From: Oenanthe sinensis
Taxonomy: Eukaryota > Streptophyta > Magnoliopsida > Apiales > Apiaceae
Assembly: GCA_028671895.1 (NCBI GenBank)
Contig: CM053799.1
Coordinates: forward strand, 44,765,455-44,829,454
Direction: 5' to 3'
Length of the DNA: 64,000 bases
Each line of letters opens with the position of its first letter. Positions within the stretch are counted from its first letter, which is position 1. The notes under the pieces are model-generated. The model did no database searches. It was not told the DNA's origin and saw nothing but the letters and a program-made list of their open reading frames with translations. Position numbers and translations under genes: made by a program. Of the stretch, positions 24,588-36,300 are shown piece after piece.

Positions 24588-26222
24588 CTGGAAATGAATT
24601 ACGATTAGAAGTATGGCTTGATTTGCAAGATGTTTACATAATTAAAAAAAAAACTGAACAAGGGTTTACTTTCAACATCAGAATTTATATGCATATGCTG
24701 AAACATTCTAATTATGACATTCAAAGAGATATGCAATATAAAAAGATTCAGCACGACCAAAATATTTCAAACAAGTACAATGAACAATCACATAGTGATA
24801 TCTTCATAATTAAACAAATTAACTTAATAGTACACTTGGAAGTGCCTAAAACTCTGCTCAGCAGGGTCACAGTTGCTCTTATACTGTGTCAGAGTGATGC
24901 ACTAGGATGTCTGAAACTAAGTGAGCTTGTATTAAAAATGGAATGTCACTACATAAATGTAATTAGATGTATAAAACAATTCTAGAATTAATCACAAAAT
25001 AGAAGTTTATAACCCTAGCATTTGTTTGTGAATAGAGAGTACAATCAGTTTATGCAGTGACGCTGTACCAAGAATCTTTCAGAATTTCCAACGGAAGTGG
25101 TCCAAATCACCATAGTTATACCAACAGCAGCTTCCAAGTAATAAACATGATTATTACAAAATATACTATAACACACAGATTTAAATATATAACGATTATA
25201 TAAAATTGCTAGCAAATTTTAATTAGGACATTTAGAAATCAAAAAAAAATGTTCAACAGAACTAGAATATGGAAAACAAACATGAAAAGATATGACATAT
25301 ACGATTAATATCTTCATAACTTAATTAAACCAAACATTATATTCTAAAGAGCCTCAATTCGCTCATATATGTTAAGACAGAGTAATCCATTACTGAGATC
25401 AAGCCTTGTATAATTTTCACTAGACATTAGATGTAACTAAATGAAGTAAAAATTGTTCGAACCAATAAAACATAACTTGTTAACCATCGTCATAAATTCA
25501 CTCACGATAATATTCTATCAATCTGGTATGGAATCAAACTGTAAAACTCTAGACTAAATATTCAACTCTAATCATTAATAAATCAAGTCTAGATTTGACT
25601 CATTAATATTCGATTTAACTAAATCAAATATAACTTTTCGAACACTTAAAACATGACTTGCTAGACATCATCTTATATTTATTCACCATACGAATCTAAA
25701 AGAGCCATATTTCAGTAATTAAATCGATAAAGATACATTAAAACCGAATACATATTAATTACAATACCTAAAACAATAAAACATATCAAAATACGGCCAC
25801 AATCACATCACGCATAACAAACAAAACTTAATAATCACAACAAACAATATAAATCGATCAAAACCGCATTAAGCAATACAAATACAACAATAAATATACG
25901 ATTACAATCACGCACTTCAAGGACAGCTCAACAAGATGATACAAAGGCGTGTATACATACAAATATGGAAATGAATGTTTAAAATCGCATTTAAGTGATA
26001 CAAACCATATAAATATACGTAAAAGTGCGTGAGTGAGTGTGTGTGTGTGTGTGTGATCGCATTGAAGCAATTCAAGTACAAGTTAATAAGATGATATAAA
26101 AGCAAGTGTTTATATAATAATGATGGATCAAAAATTGAAAAGAATATGTATATGTATACAAATGATCGCATATGCAATGATCGAAAGAGAGATACAAAAG
26201 TGAAGAGAGATACAAAACTCAC
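24588..26222 (-). other. 5'UTR intron of the CID-like gene
   Basis: Acceptor TTTCCAG is next to 24587, 23 bases before the ATG; donor GTGAGT follows the exon ending ATCGAT at 26223. The intron is A+T-rich and carries a (GT)n run at about 26032-26055. Long 5'UTR introns often raise expression in plants; that role here is inference. No internal coding frame is credible. Confidence 0.7.
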
Positions 26223-26300
26223 ATCGATTTTGATGAACCCCAAATTTCACGAACAAGCTTTCTTCTCTTTTCGTAGTAGTAACAAGTGATGAAGAGGCGG
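26223..26300 (-). promoter_or_regulatory. Non-coding first exon / transcription start region of the CID-like gene
   Basis: On the minus strand, about 70 bases ending ATCGAT|GTGAGT look like a first exon containing AAGAGAAGAAAGC and a short non-coding leader. The true transcription start is not visible. Confidence 0.5.
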
Positions 26301-26454
26301 TTTTGTTATTTATTTATGCCCCACCCAAACAAATTTATTATTAGTAGTATAATTTTTTATTAATTTTGTATAAGGGTCATATTTTTATTTTGAATAATAA
26401 TATAAACTTTTTTTATTATAATAATGGAATAAGTATATTATTAGGTTATATTAT

Positions 26455-27576
26455 TGTTAGTTAAGATAGTGTTGCAGAAAGGGGGCTTGAATGCAGCTAC
26501 TAGGTTATTATTAGGTTATTAAACAGAGTGTTTAAACTTCAAAAATAAAATTAATTTTTGTTTCGCTACAACTGTCTGAAAAATAATTTCAGCTTCGATA
26601 GATACAATAGCAATGAGTTTGCTAATGTTTCTATGCTTGAGAAAATTTTAGCTCAGTTGCATAAGTGAAAATACTTGTGAGATGTGTGTATTTATACTGA
26701 AACATATATCCCACTTAAAAGTGTACTTTCCTTTATTCCTAGAACAAACCTTGAAATATAATTTTTTTTTTCCATTCAAATGTGTCTCCATTCCATTTGT
26801 AGATAAAGTAACTCTGAGATATGCAGAAATCTTTGACTTTTTAAGCACGCTTGACTTTTTACTTGAATTCTCCCAAGTTGCAGTATTAGACTTGACAGAC
26901 TAGATAGTAATGTCAAAGTCATTCTTTGTATTTTTACTATCTAGTCTGTTACCTGAAACAGACTGTCAATTTTACTAAAAGTTTAATGTCAACTTTTAGT
27001 TTCCCTTTGGTGACAGTATCTTTGGCTCCGCATAGTTTGTTGTCGAGTTTGAAAGTCCATGAAACATGCTATTTTCCAAAACTGTTGTCAACTATCTCCG
27101 CCAATGTTGATGTCAACTACACCACCAAAGTTGCTGTCAGTGAAACTTGTTGTCTACAAATCTTCATTCTCCGCCAAGTTTATTGTCAATGGAATAGTTG
27201 CTGTCAGTAATAATTGTTGTCTTCAAATTTTCATTCTCCGCCAAGTTTACTATCAATGGAATAGTTGCAGTCGTCTGTTCCAATTGTGTTGTCACTTGAA
27301 ATGTACTGTCATAGACTTGAGTACTTAAAAACTTGATGTGTGAGTTTTGAATTATGTTGTGCATGAACATTTAGTGAACTTTTAGTACATGACTCATGTT
27401 TATTCTTTTATACAAGACAGTAAATTTCAAATATATTGTCACCTAAATAATATTTTTAATTGTATTGTCAAAAAATGACTACTAACTGTACTGTCAATGA
27501 TAACATGACAGTTATTTTACTTAGCTAATTAAACTTCAACTAAGTACATTAGTTGATTATATCATAATCCCTAACA
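26455..27576. repeat. Solo LTR 1 (SIRE/Maximus-like), 1,122 bp
   Basis: The ends are TGTTAG...CTAACA, and a perfect 5-bp target duplication ATTAT flanks it (26450-26454 and 27577-27581). Near the start is GTTGCAGAAAGGGGGCTTG, a block also seen in the neighbouring LTR. The interior from about 26890 to 27540 holds many TGTCA words and a tandem repeat containing CATTCTCCGCCAAGTTTA (two copies at about 27164-27186 and 27230-27252). The internal region of the parent element is absent, so it arose by LTR-LTR recombination. The family assignment is tentative. Confidence 0.9.
26896..26951. repeat. Short inverted repeat in solo LTR 1
   Basis: ACAGACTAGATAGTAA (26896-26911) is matched by TTACTATCTAGTCTGT at about 26935-26950, with a loop of roughly 23 bases. 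It could form a hairpin in single-stranded form. Confidence 0.85.
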
Positions 27577-27667
27577 ATTATATCATTATATAATGAAAGT
27601 AAAGGATCGTTTCTTTCATAGTGGTAGTGGTGGTCAGACTAAAAATAAATATTAAGAAAAAAAATCA

Positions 27668-27695
<28 letters not shown>
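27668..27695. repeat. (TA)n microsatellite
   Basis: About 13 TA units between the two solo LTRs. Confidence 0.95.
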
Positions 27696-27701
<6 letters not shown>

Positions 27702-27719
27702 TACATATAAAAAGTATAT

Positions 27720-28254
27720 TGTTTGCCCAGATGAATAAACTATTACAGAAGGGGGTTGAATATAATAGTACCAGTAAATTGATTAAGAACGCAAGTATGT
27801 AAAGATGAATATTGTTCTGTATTAAAGATTATGAATAGGTTACGAAACTCTCTCAAGAAATTATTTGTTCTCAAGAGCTGCTAGGTTATGAATATTATGA
27901 TTTTCTAAGATTTCATTGATGTTAACCTATGTCTGTGTTTATATAAACACAGTTACAATTCAATTACAAATCAGATTAGAAATAGAATAGCTTTACATAA
28001 AGAAATAGTCTTGCATTAGGATTCCTTCTTACTATCATATTCAGACTCTGATTCGAATTGCTTCTTGACAAACTCTGATAATAAACTCTGTCGATTGTTA
28101 TTCTCTGATAGAACATTTTCTGTTAGAGTAAACTCTGATTGAGTATTCTCCGATAGAGTAAACTCTGTCCGACAGTTTCTTAAACTCTGATGACGTTAGC
28201 AATGTAAATTCTGACTTGTATTTTCTGACAGCCATCAGTATTTGCTTCCTAACA
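27720..28254. repeat. Solo LTR 2 (related to LTR 1), 535 bp
   Basis: The ends are TGTTTG...CTAACA with a perfect target duplication TATAT (27715-27719 and 28255-28259). It carries TTACAGAAGGGGGTTGAAT near its start, matching the block in solo LTR 1, then TTTATATAAACAC (a TATA-like word at about 27938), and from about 28045 to 28235 a dense array of AACTCTGAT/CTCTGATAGA words. No internal region is present. Confidence 0.9.
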
Positions 28255-28259
28255 TATAT

Positions 28260-28911
28260 TATAGTATAATTAAAAATATAATAACATATTGAATATGAGA
28301 AAAAATATTATACAAATATCGATCTTATATAATATAAAAACATATGAATAAAAATCTTTTATTATATTAGTATTTTTTTTATAGATATATACGGTATATT
28401 GAACTAATTATATAATTAAATAATAAATATAATTAACAATAAAATAATACTTTTACATTTAATATTATATAAAATTAAAATGAAAAATGTTTCAAATTTA
28501 TTTTAAAGTAAAATAATACTTTTACATTTAATTTTATAAATTTATATTTATCCTCCAAAATTTTACAATGAAAAATGTTTCAAATTTATTTTAAAGTAAA
28601 ATAAAAAAATTATTCGTCTATTATTTTTTCTTACTTATATGTAATGTATATACAATTATTTTAGTTTGAATTTTGAAATAATGATTTTTAAAAAAAAATA
28701 TTCATGTAAAGAATAAAATTTTACAAATGCATATAAATTTTTGGTACATAAATTAAATATTTTATAAAATTCAGGTACATAAAATGCACAATTAAAGTTG
28801 AGATACACAAACTAATTATTTTTATAAAGTTTAGGTATAATTTAAGTACACAAATTACAAAACTTGCATTTAACTTTTTTATTTATTTTTGTCCTTAATT
28901 CATGTATATAC
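28260..28911. other. A+T-rich spacer with one decayed repeat end
   Basis: A direct repeat sharing AATAATACTTTTACATTTAA occurs at about 28443 and 28510. From 28740 to 28860, words like GGTACATAAA and GTACACAAATTAC resemble one arm of the GTGTACCT-type element in the kinase intron, but no partner arm is seen. No gene. Confidence 0.5.
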
Positions 28912-29852
28912 ATGATGAGAGGGCTTCCAAATAATCCTGCTCCTAATGTACACCATTCTTTTCATTTACAAGCCAATTCAAATTACCAACCGGTAATTTC
29001 AAAAATGTATTACTCCATTTTTCATGCATGCCTCAACAAAACAAAGTTTGAACTCCCTAACAACGCAAATCATTTTTCTTAACTCCAATTACAAATTTGT
29101 GCCTCCACCACCGGGATTTTATCCGACAACCACGCATAACTTTGTATTGATAGGGCCTCCGAAAAGAAGCCATGGCTACAAATTTGCTCGTGTATTTCTT
29201 ACATTCATGATCATATTTTTTGTTGGAATGTCAGTGATGAGTATCCTAACTGAGTATCCTAACTTGGCTTATATATGGCTCGGATATCCCTGTATTTTAC
29301 ACAGAATCGTTAGACATGACAGTGTTAAGTCTTAATAACACGGGGGTAAACGTGACATGGAGCGCAAATGTTAGTGTTAGAAATCCAAGCCACAAGCATG
29401 AAGTTTCATATGATTATGTGGAAGCTGCATTGGTTTATGAAGATCATCTTTCGGACACAAATTATGTCGATCCATTTTCATTGGTAAACAGTGAAAAAAA
29501 GAGCATCAATTTTACGTTCATAATGCCCAATGCGAAACAAAAGAACAATGTAGGAGCAACATGGGTGAAAGATATAGAAAAAGAACGATGCGAAAGAGGA
29601 GCCATTGTTTTTGACATGAGAATTATGGTGAATGTTGTATTTAGAAGTGATGATCTTCCTACAACGACTCGAACCCTAAAAATTTTGTGTGGAGACTTAG
29701 AAGTTGCGTTTCTATCTCCTGTTGATAGAGCTGGGAAATTGAACGATGCTTACAAAGAATGTTTGATATTGAGTAGCTGGAATTTAATCGTCAATATTGT
29801 CAATATTATCTCTCTCTGTGTTGCTTACAATGTTTCAGATTTCAATTATTGA
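28912..29852 (+). pseudogene. NDR1/HIN1-like (LEA_2 superfamily) gene, frame-broken
   Basis: Three overlapping open pieces read like one NHL protein. 28912-29082 is a Pro/Asn-rich start (MMRGLPNNPAPN). 29082-29335 has PPPPGFYP, then a hydrophobic membrane segment (VFLTFMIIFFVGMSVMSIL). 29316-29852 is the extracellular LEA_2-like domain (LSLNNTGVNVTWSANVSVRNPSHK, then FTFIMPNAK..., ending in a second hydrophobic stretch). NHL proteins are plasma-membrane-anchored and linked to pathogen responses. Frames change at about 29080 and about 29315, so the gene is broken unless sequencing errors or unseen introns explain it. The LEA_2 piece is long and clean, so the loss may be recent. The call of the first frameshift is less certain than the second. 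Confidence 0.65.
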
Positions 29853-30305
29853 ATTGTATCTCAAATGTGGATAGTTTTCAAGAGGGTGTATTATTATCTC
29901 ACATTATTTGCGAAATAAATCAAATATCAATAAATGTGTTACAATAGTTTATTTACACTGATTCTTCGGCCCTCATGGCTCATGTGCAAAACACAAACTG
30001 AACTTTGGTTCATTCCAAGTATTTATTTGATTGATTTATCGTTTTGTTTTTAAGATAGAAAAGGAAAAAAATAAGCTTATCCAAGTATTCCTTCATTTTC
30101 TCATCCACACCCTTTAAATTTTGCATTCGATTTTCCAACCCAAACGAATACGAATTGATGGAAAACATCCAAAAAAAGGTGCTAGATATATGATTATAGA
30201 ATGCAACCATCACAAAAGCTCGGCACTGAAACTATATCATATGACTAGAAATATTACAAATGAAAATGCATATAAACAACATCATCAGTTACGACCACAT
30301 AATAA
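29853..30305. other. Converging 3' flanks of the NHL-like and POT1 genes
   Basis: No coding frame. It probably holds both 3'UTRs; the two genes are convergent. Confidence 0.6.
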
Positions 30306-33300
30306 TTATAGCTCGTTTACCAGTCTTGTGCCAAAGATCTGATAGCGCCGACTTTCCCAGATGTTGTCTATATCGAGGTAATAAGATTTTATGCAACACT
30401 GAACCCAGGGAGCATCTCTTGGAGCATTCTTTGACTCGTTACTATCACTGCAAGCACTGATACCAAGCAACATATTCCTCTTCCTCGTCAATATATCAGT
30501 CGATTGAGAAATTCCAAAGAAATGGATCTATAATATACAAAAAAAAAAAAACATGATGACGAAATCACGAAAAACCTACCAAGTATCAAGTATCTAAAAA
30601 GGAATGCAAGTAATTTAGAGGATGCACTAAACTACATTGTTCAATTGCTTTGCTTTACCACAATGTTCGGGACTAATCAATTTTAAACTTGCACATTTAC
30701 ATCAAACAAGAGTATCTAAAGGTTTAATTTTTCCTTGTTAAATTCATTACTAATTCTTAAGTTCGACAAATATTCATCAAGTTTAATACCTATAACATCA
30801 ACGAAAACTAAAACTAAAAAGCATAAAACATATAAAAAAATGTAAATGATGGACAATCACAAACTTTACAAAAACATGAAATTTTAACAAGAAACTTATA
30901 TTATAAATTAAAGCAAAGTAATTTATATTCGTGGATTACCCCATCTTCAGCATACACAAATGCATGGATTCTTGCAGTTGGATCCTCTAGGGTCAGCCTA
31001 ATTCTGCAAGTCCCAAGAGGGGAGTGGAAGTCTTCAACCCGCCACGGATATACATCTATAACCCGAACTACACACTTGAATTTAGCAGTCACCTGTAAAA
31101 GATAAAGCAAACTTAGATAAATGCTCTCAAGGATATACTTGAAAATATGCATATAACAGTTATAAAAAGAACAGGTAAGCATACTGACAAAATATGTACT
31201 GGTCATTTTTTAAGGGTAACTAAAGAGAATAAAACAGAATTTATGAAAAAAGTTTAGTAGAAAAACAACTGAGTAATAAGTATACAAAGTTACAAGAATA
31301 CAGGTTCTAGTGACCCAACAACTCAACAAGAACCATGAAGGAAGGGGAAAAGAAGAAAACTGGTTGGAAGTTGGAACTGGAAATTAATGATGGCCTGGCC
31401 AAGCCTCTCAATAGACATTAATTTCAGGCCTTGAATTATTCAAAGTTGCACAATGTTACACCAAAGACTGAACCTATCTTGCAAATCCTGATAATCCAAC
31501 CATCTATACAACACACAACAAAAGTAAATGTTCATCACATGATCGATTACCAAAGTCAGCTAACAACCGGACCAAACTGGTAGGCATCTTGAGCTGATCT
31601 GATAACTGTTATGAATGTGAAGGAATGGGCAAGGGCGAACCTAGGAACTTGACGATGGGACACATTCTTACCTCTAGAATTTAAGTTTTTCAAATTCAAA
31701 TATGACTATGACTCATATAATTTTAATGTTATAGTAGAGTATATTGTTAGAAACTGCAGTATAGTAGTATAGTGTACTAAAAATAGTAAGGGTCTTTGTG
31801 TCATTACCTATTTAGTTAGTCTAGTAGCCTATATATAGGAAGACTTGTTTGTATTTTCAGATTATGCAATGAATATAGAACTTGTTCCACCAAACCCCTC
31901 TCTCTAACTGATTTGTTACTTTCTCTCTCTAGGGTTTCTACTTCTAAACTCTCTAATTATGTTTCTCTCTGCTAAATGCCTAAATCTCTTTCTTTTTTGT
32001 CTTTATCTCTCTCATTTCTATCTGAACTCTCTCTAAACTCTCTATATCTGCCTTAATACCAAAAACAGCTTCAAACAGTTGAGGAATTTATCAATTCCTG
32101 ACATATATATTTGTAAAAATAATAATATTGAATAACTAATAAATAAATGGGAAAAAAAATGAACCAATATATAGTTTATATACACAAGAATTATAAAAAA
32201 CAGGAGAAAAACAATGATTCGACGTGACAAGATCCGACACGAATTCGACCCAAAAAATACAAATTTGAGTCAAGGTTTTTTGGGTTCGGGTGAATTCAGG
32301 TTGACACCAAAAATGATTCAAAAAAATTGGGTCATTTTGGGTAACCCGAAATATAAATACTACTACAGAATTGTGTCTAGAAGCCCTTGACCAAAGTCCT
32401 ATGAAAAAAAATTATTGTTAAAACCCAAAAACTATTGCAGCTAGTTTAAATTTCTAACGGTACACATTATGTTACTGAGCAGAAGTTGAAGCGATCCATT
32501 TTGCTAGTTATTGTCCAACGTTCAGACAGACAAATGCCGTTTGGGGAGTGCAGAATAGAACAATCATGTGTCAGGGCATGACTTAACATTACTGCAGGAA
32601 AAAAAATTCTAACAAGGGAAACACACTAACAACTCTTAATATTTGTACTTTAAGCTAACAAAATTTCGCTGATGGACTGATGCAGAAATCTGTTGCTCTG
32701 TTTCCTTTACCTTTTTCTTGGGGAACAAACCTTGAGGAGTGAGTATGTTTGTAATGAATCAGCCTAAGCCACATGCACTCATAACATATGCACGTCGAAA
32801 GCAGAATGGCAAAAGGACATAACGGCAAAAGGATAGGGATAGAAAAGAGAAGGGAGAAGTCGGTTAGAGTGGGGTCAAGATATAAGGGGCGGGGTGAAAC
32901 TTGTTAATATTATTAGGCATATAATTATTGAGTTGTTATTTATCATTTTCTCTGGGAGAGAGATGACCTCTCGAAAGTTCAACAACTACTTCTCCTATAT
33001 TTGAATTATTATCACTGAGTGTCATAATTTTTAGTAAATATCGTACTTTAATAGAAATCTACAGTTAGTGACTCCGAATATGATTAATGATCTCAGATTT
33101 TTCAACAACCAAAAATGGGTTATTAATTTTCTTGAAAACTTAGAGCCTCCGATTATGATTAATGATCTCTCTCAATGCATATATGTGTGTGGAAAAATTA
33201 TTTGGAGACCGGTTTTTTATTGTAGAGACCTTAGAGATCATATATGTATACCAAGAAAAACATATTTTGCAAAACAATATGATTATATGTTTTGCAATGT

Positions 33301-36300
33301 TCTGCAAGCAGTACATATATGATCTCAAAGCCTCCAATAAAAAGACGGTCTCCATATATATATATACATATATATATTTATATATATCTTTATATTATAT
33401 AGATGAGAGAGAATATCTAATGTATGATATATAGTTAATATATTGAGGAGGTTGCAATCTCTTTATATATATTGTAAAATACTTGGTCCCCAATTATTGC
33501 ACACTAAACTCTAATGATGACATAGTGATGTCATCATATAATGTCATGTGTACATCTTAACATTCTAACAAACTCAATATAAATTTAGAAAAAAGGTAAA
33601 CATTAGAGTGCTTCTGCAAATATTTAATAGAGTAAATTGTAATGTGCATCCCCTAACTTTACTCCAAATGCAATTTTATATACATCGTTTCACATATTGC
33701 ACTTCACATCTCTCAGTTTTCAAAAATAGGTCAAAATAAAACCCCTTATATGTTTTTTGTCAAAAAAATGTTAACTTGAATAGGTTTAAGGGTAAAAAAT
33801 GGTATAAAACTCTTATACTTATTATATGTGTATTATACATACATGCTTCACCAACTTTACTCAATTGAAGCCCAAATTTTCAACTTTGCAAAAATATATT
33901 ATTGTCAGTTATTGGTCAAAAGAGATTAATTAATTTCAATTTAGAAATTCTATAGTATAAATTTGGTGATATGTTTAAAATATAATACATATATGACCAT
34001 TGCAATAGTTTTACACCATATTTGCCTATAAATTTATCAAAATAACACTCTATTTTAAGAGAACTTTTAATGGTTGTGATTTAGCCTATTATTTAAAATC
34101 AAGGGATATAAAGCATAATTTGTGAAACTAAATATAGAAAATTGCATTTGGGACAAAGCTAGGGGATGTAAACTGCAATTTACTCTATTTATTTATTTAA
34201 TATGAAATTTTAGAGTATTATATACTTTTGTTGTGATACTACATATAAATATAAATTTCACACACTCTTAGTATATATGTGTGTGTGCATATTTAGAGGT
34301 TTGAGCCTTTAAAGCAATTGTTGGAAGCAAAACCCTTTCTGTAAGGATATTGACTGGACATATACTGAATATATTGGGTTCAATGACAATCCTAATCCAA
34401 ATTTTATTTTGGATTAAGAAATAAGCAAATTTTAATTCGACATTTCTAAGGCACGACCCTCACACGAGTCTATTATAATGTCAGGAAAAATGATTTTTTT
34501 TTTAACAGATCTACAACAAACTTTCATTTTGTAACTGCGTAGGGTGACACAGAAAGAAATGAGAACATAACATATGGAATTTAAATGTGATAGATATATG
34601 GTGAATAGTTGCATCCCTATCTACCAAAACTCTGGAATGTAAACCACGTAATAAACCGAAGGAGATAATTAAAAAGAGATTTAGAATGTAGATACCTCTG
34701 GATAGGTCAGAACATCCATTAAAGTACAAAAGGAAACATCAGGATGGTCGGTTTCTGAATATAAAAGGAAAAAAAAGACAAAACAGAAATGCAGATTATG
34801 AACATCAACATAATAAATGACAGAAATGTTTACAGATACATTAACAAAACGACACTCTGAACAACACTACACATCAGTAAAGTACTATTAAAGAAATGGA
34901 AGTGTCAACCTGTTATATGAGAAGGCCATGGAAAGCTCATGCACGGCATGCGTCCAAATTTCAATTTTATCCGCTCATCATAATCCCTGAATCACATAAA
35001 AACATTAATAAACAACTAAGCAATAAACATAAATTACTAACTGTTCCAAAAGTAAAATTGCAATGACAAATGTTGAGAGAGGAGGAATAAAAGAGATGTC
35101 AGGAAGTGATCTTTACTGAATATATTTCATCTCTACTAGTGATAAGTCTTTTCATTTAAGAACCACATGAGGTAGATTACTGATAAGAAAACAGCCTGTG
35201 CGACTGGGTAGGTTCAAAAGAATGTTGCATACGAGCAGTTTTGTCCATAATGAACATTAAGAACACAGCAATTACGCAGCAGCGAGTTTAAGAATGACCT
35301 TTGGCACATGAACACATGTTTGTTATCATCAACCAAATAGCGGAGCATAGTGCAGGGCAACAGCACACCACACCACATTCCTTTACGAATTTCACACTTC
35401 ATTTTCATAATTTTGACCCATCTTCCGGTCTTTAGTATGTGAAGACCAAGCTTCTCATTGCCACTATCAATATAGACTCTCAAGACAGTGCCAACAGTTG
35501 GGAACATGCGTAGAACATCTAGCTGTAGAGGAGGGGATTCCAACTGCAGGGGAAGTAAATCTTCTATTTTGTCTTCTTCCCTAACGCTTTTAATAAAAAG
35601 AATTAGTTTTTGTTATTACTTCTAAGTATATATACACTGCAAAAGAGAGATATGATTTGACAGATATCTAGAGAGTGGAAGGACCATTTACTGTCCGACA
35701 GACTTCAACCACTGAATAGTAAAAGAAAACCAACAGAAATTGCATTAAAAAAAATTCTCGACAAAGTACTTTCTTGACCTATATGGCAATATGTTATATT
35801 GCTTCGGTATTCTAGAAACCACCGAAAACTCAAATCGGATGTATTTATTAACTGACACTCCGAATATCATGTTAAATTCTGAATGTTTATACAGGTCAAG
35901 GGATTTAGTTACAAGTCATAGGATATCAAATACACTAACCCATCTTCCCTTTCCTACCAGACACAAGTAATCTTATGTGCTCTTGCCCACCCATAATATC
36001 ATATTCCAATATAATGTTAAATTCTGAATGTTTATAAAGGCCAAGGGGCTTAGTTATAAGTCATAGGATATCAAATACACAACCCATCTTCCCTTTCCTT
36101 CCAGACATAAGTAATCTTATGTGCTCCTGCCCAACCATAAAATCTTTTCCAAGGCCAAAATCATTTCACATTTGCTAAAATGCTAGCATACTCGTTAGGA
36201 CTTGCGCAATGTTTAGCCAAAGTGAACAGTAGTACAGGGTACTTCATCAAGTAACTAATAAAATATAGTCTTTTCTTCAAAGCATTACTTTTCCTAATTT

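Noticed and set aside
24623..24985. 120-codon plus-strand frame
   Set aside because: It lies in the CID-like 5'UTR intron, has no recognisable domain and has intron-like composition.
33068..33434. Overlapping short frames on both strands in POT1 intron 8
   Set aside because: They fall on the 150-bp foldback and TA repeats; palindromic DNA gives mirrored frames on both strands, and no protein family is visible.
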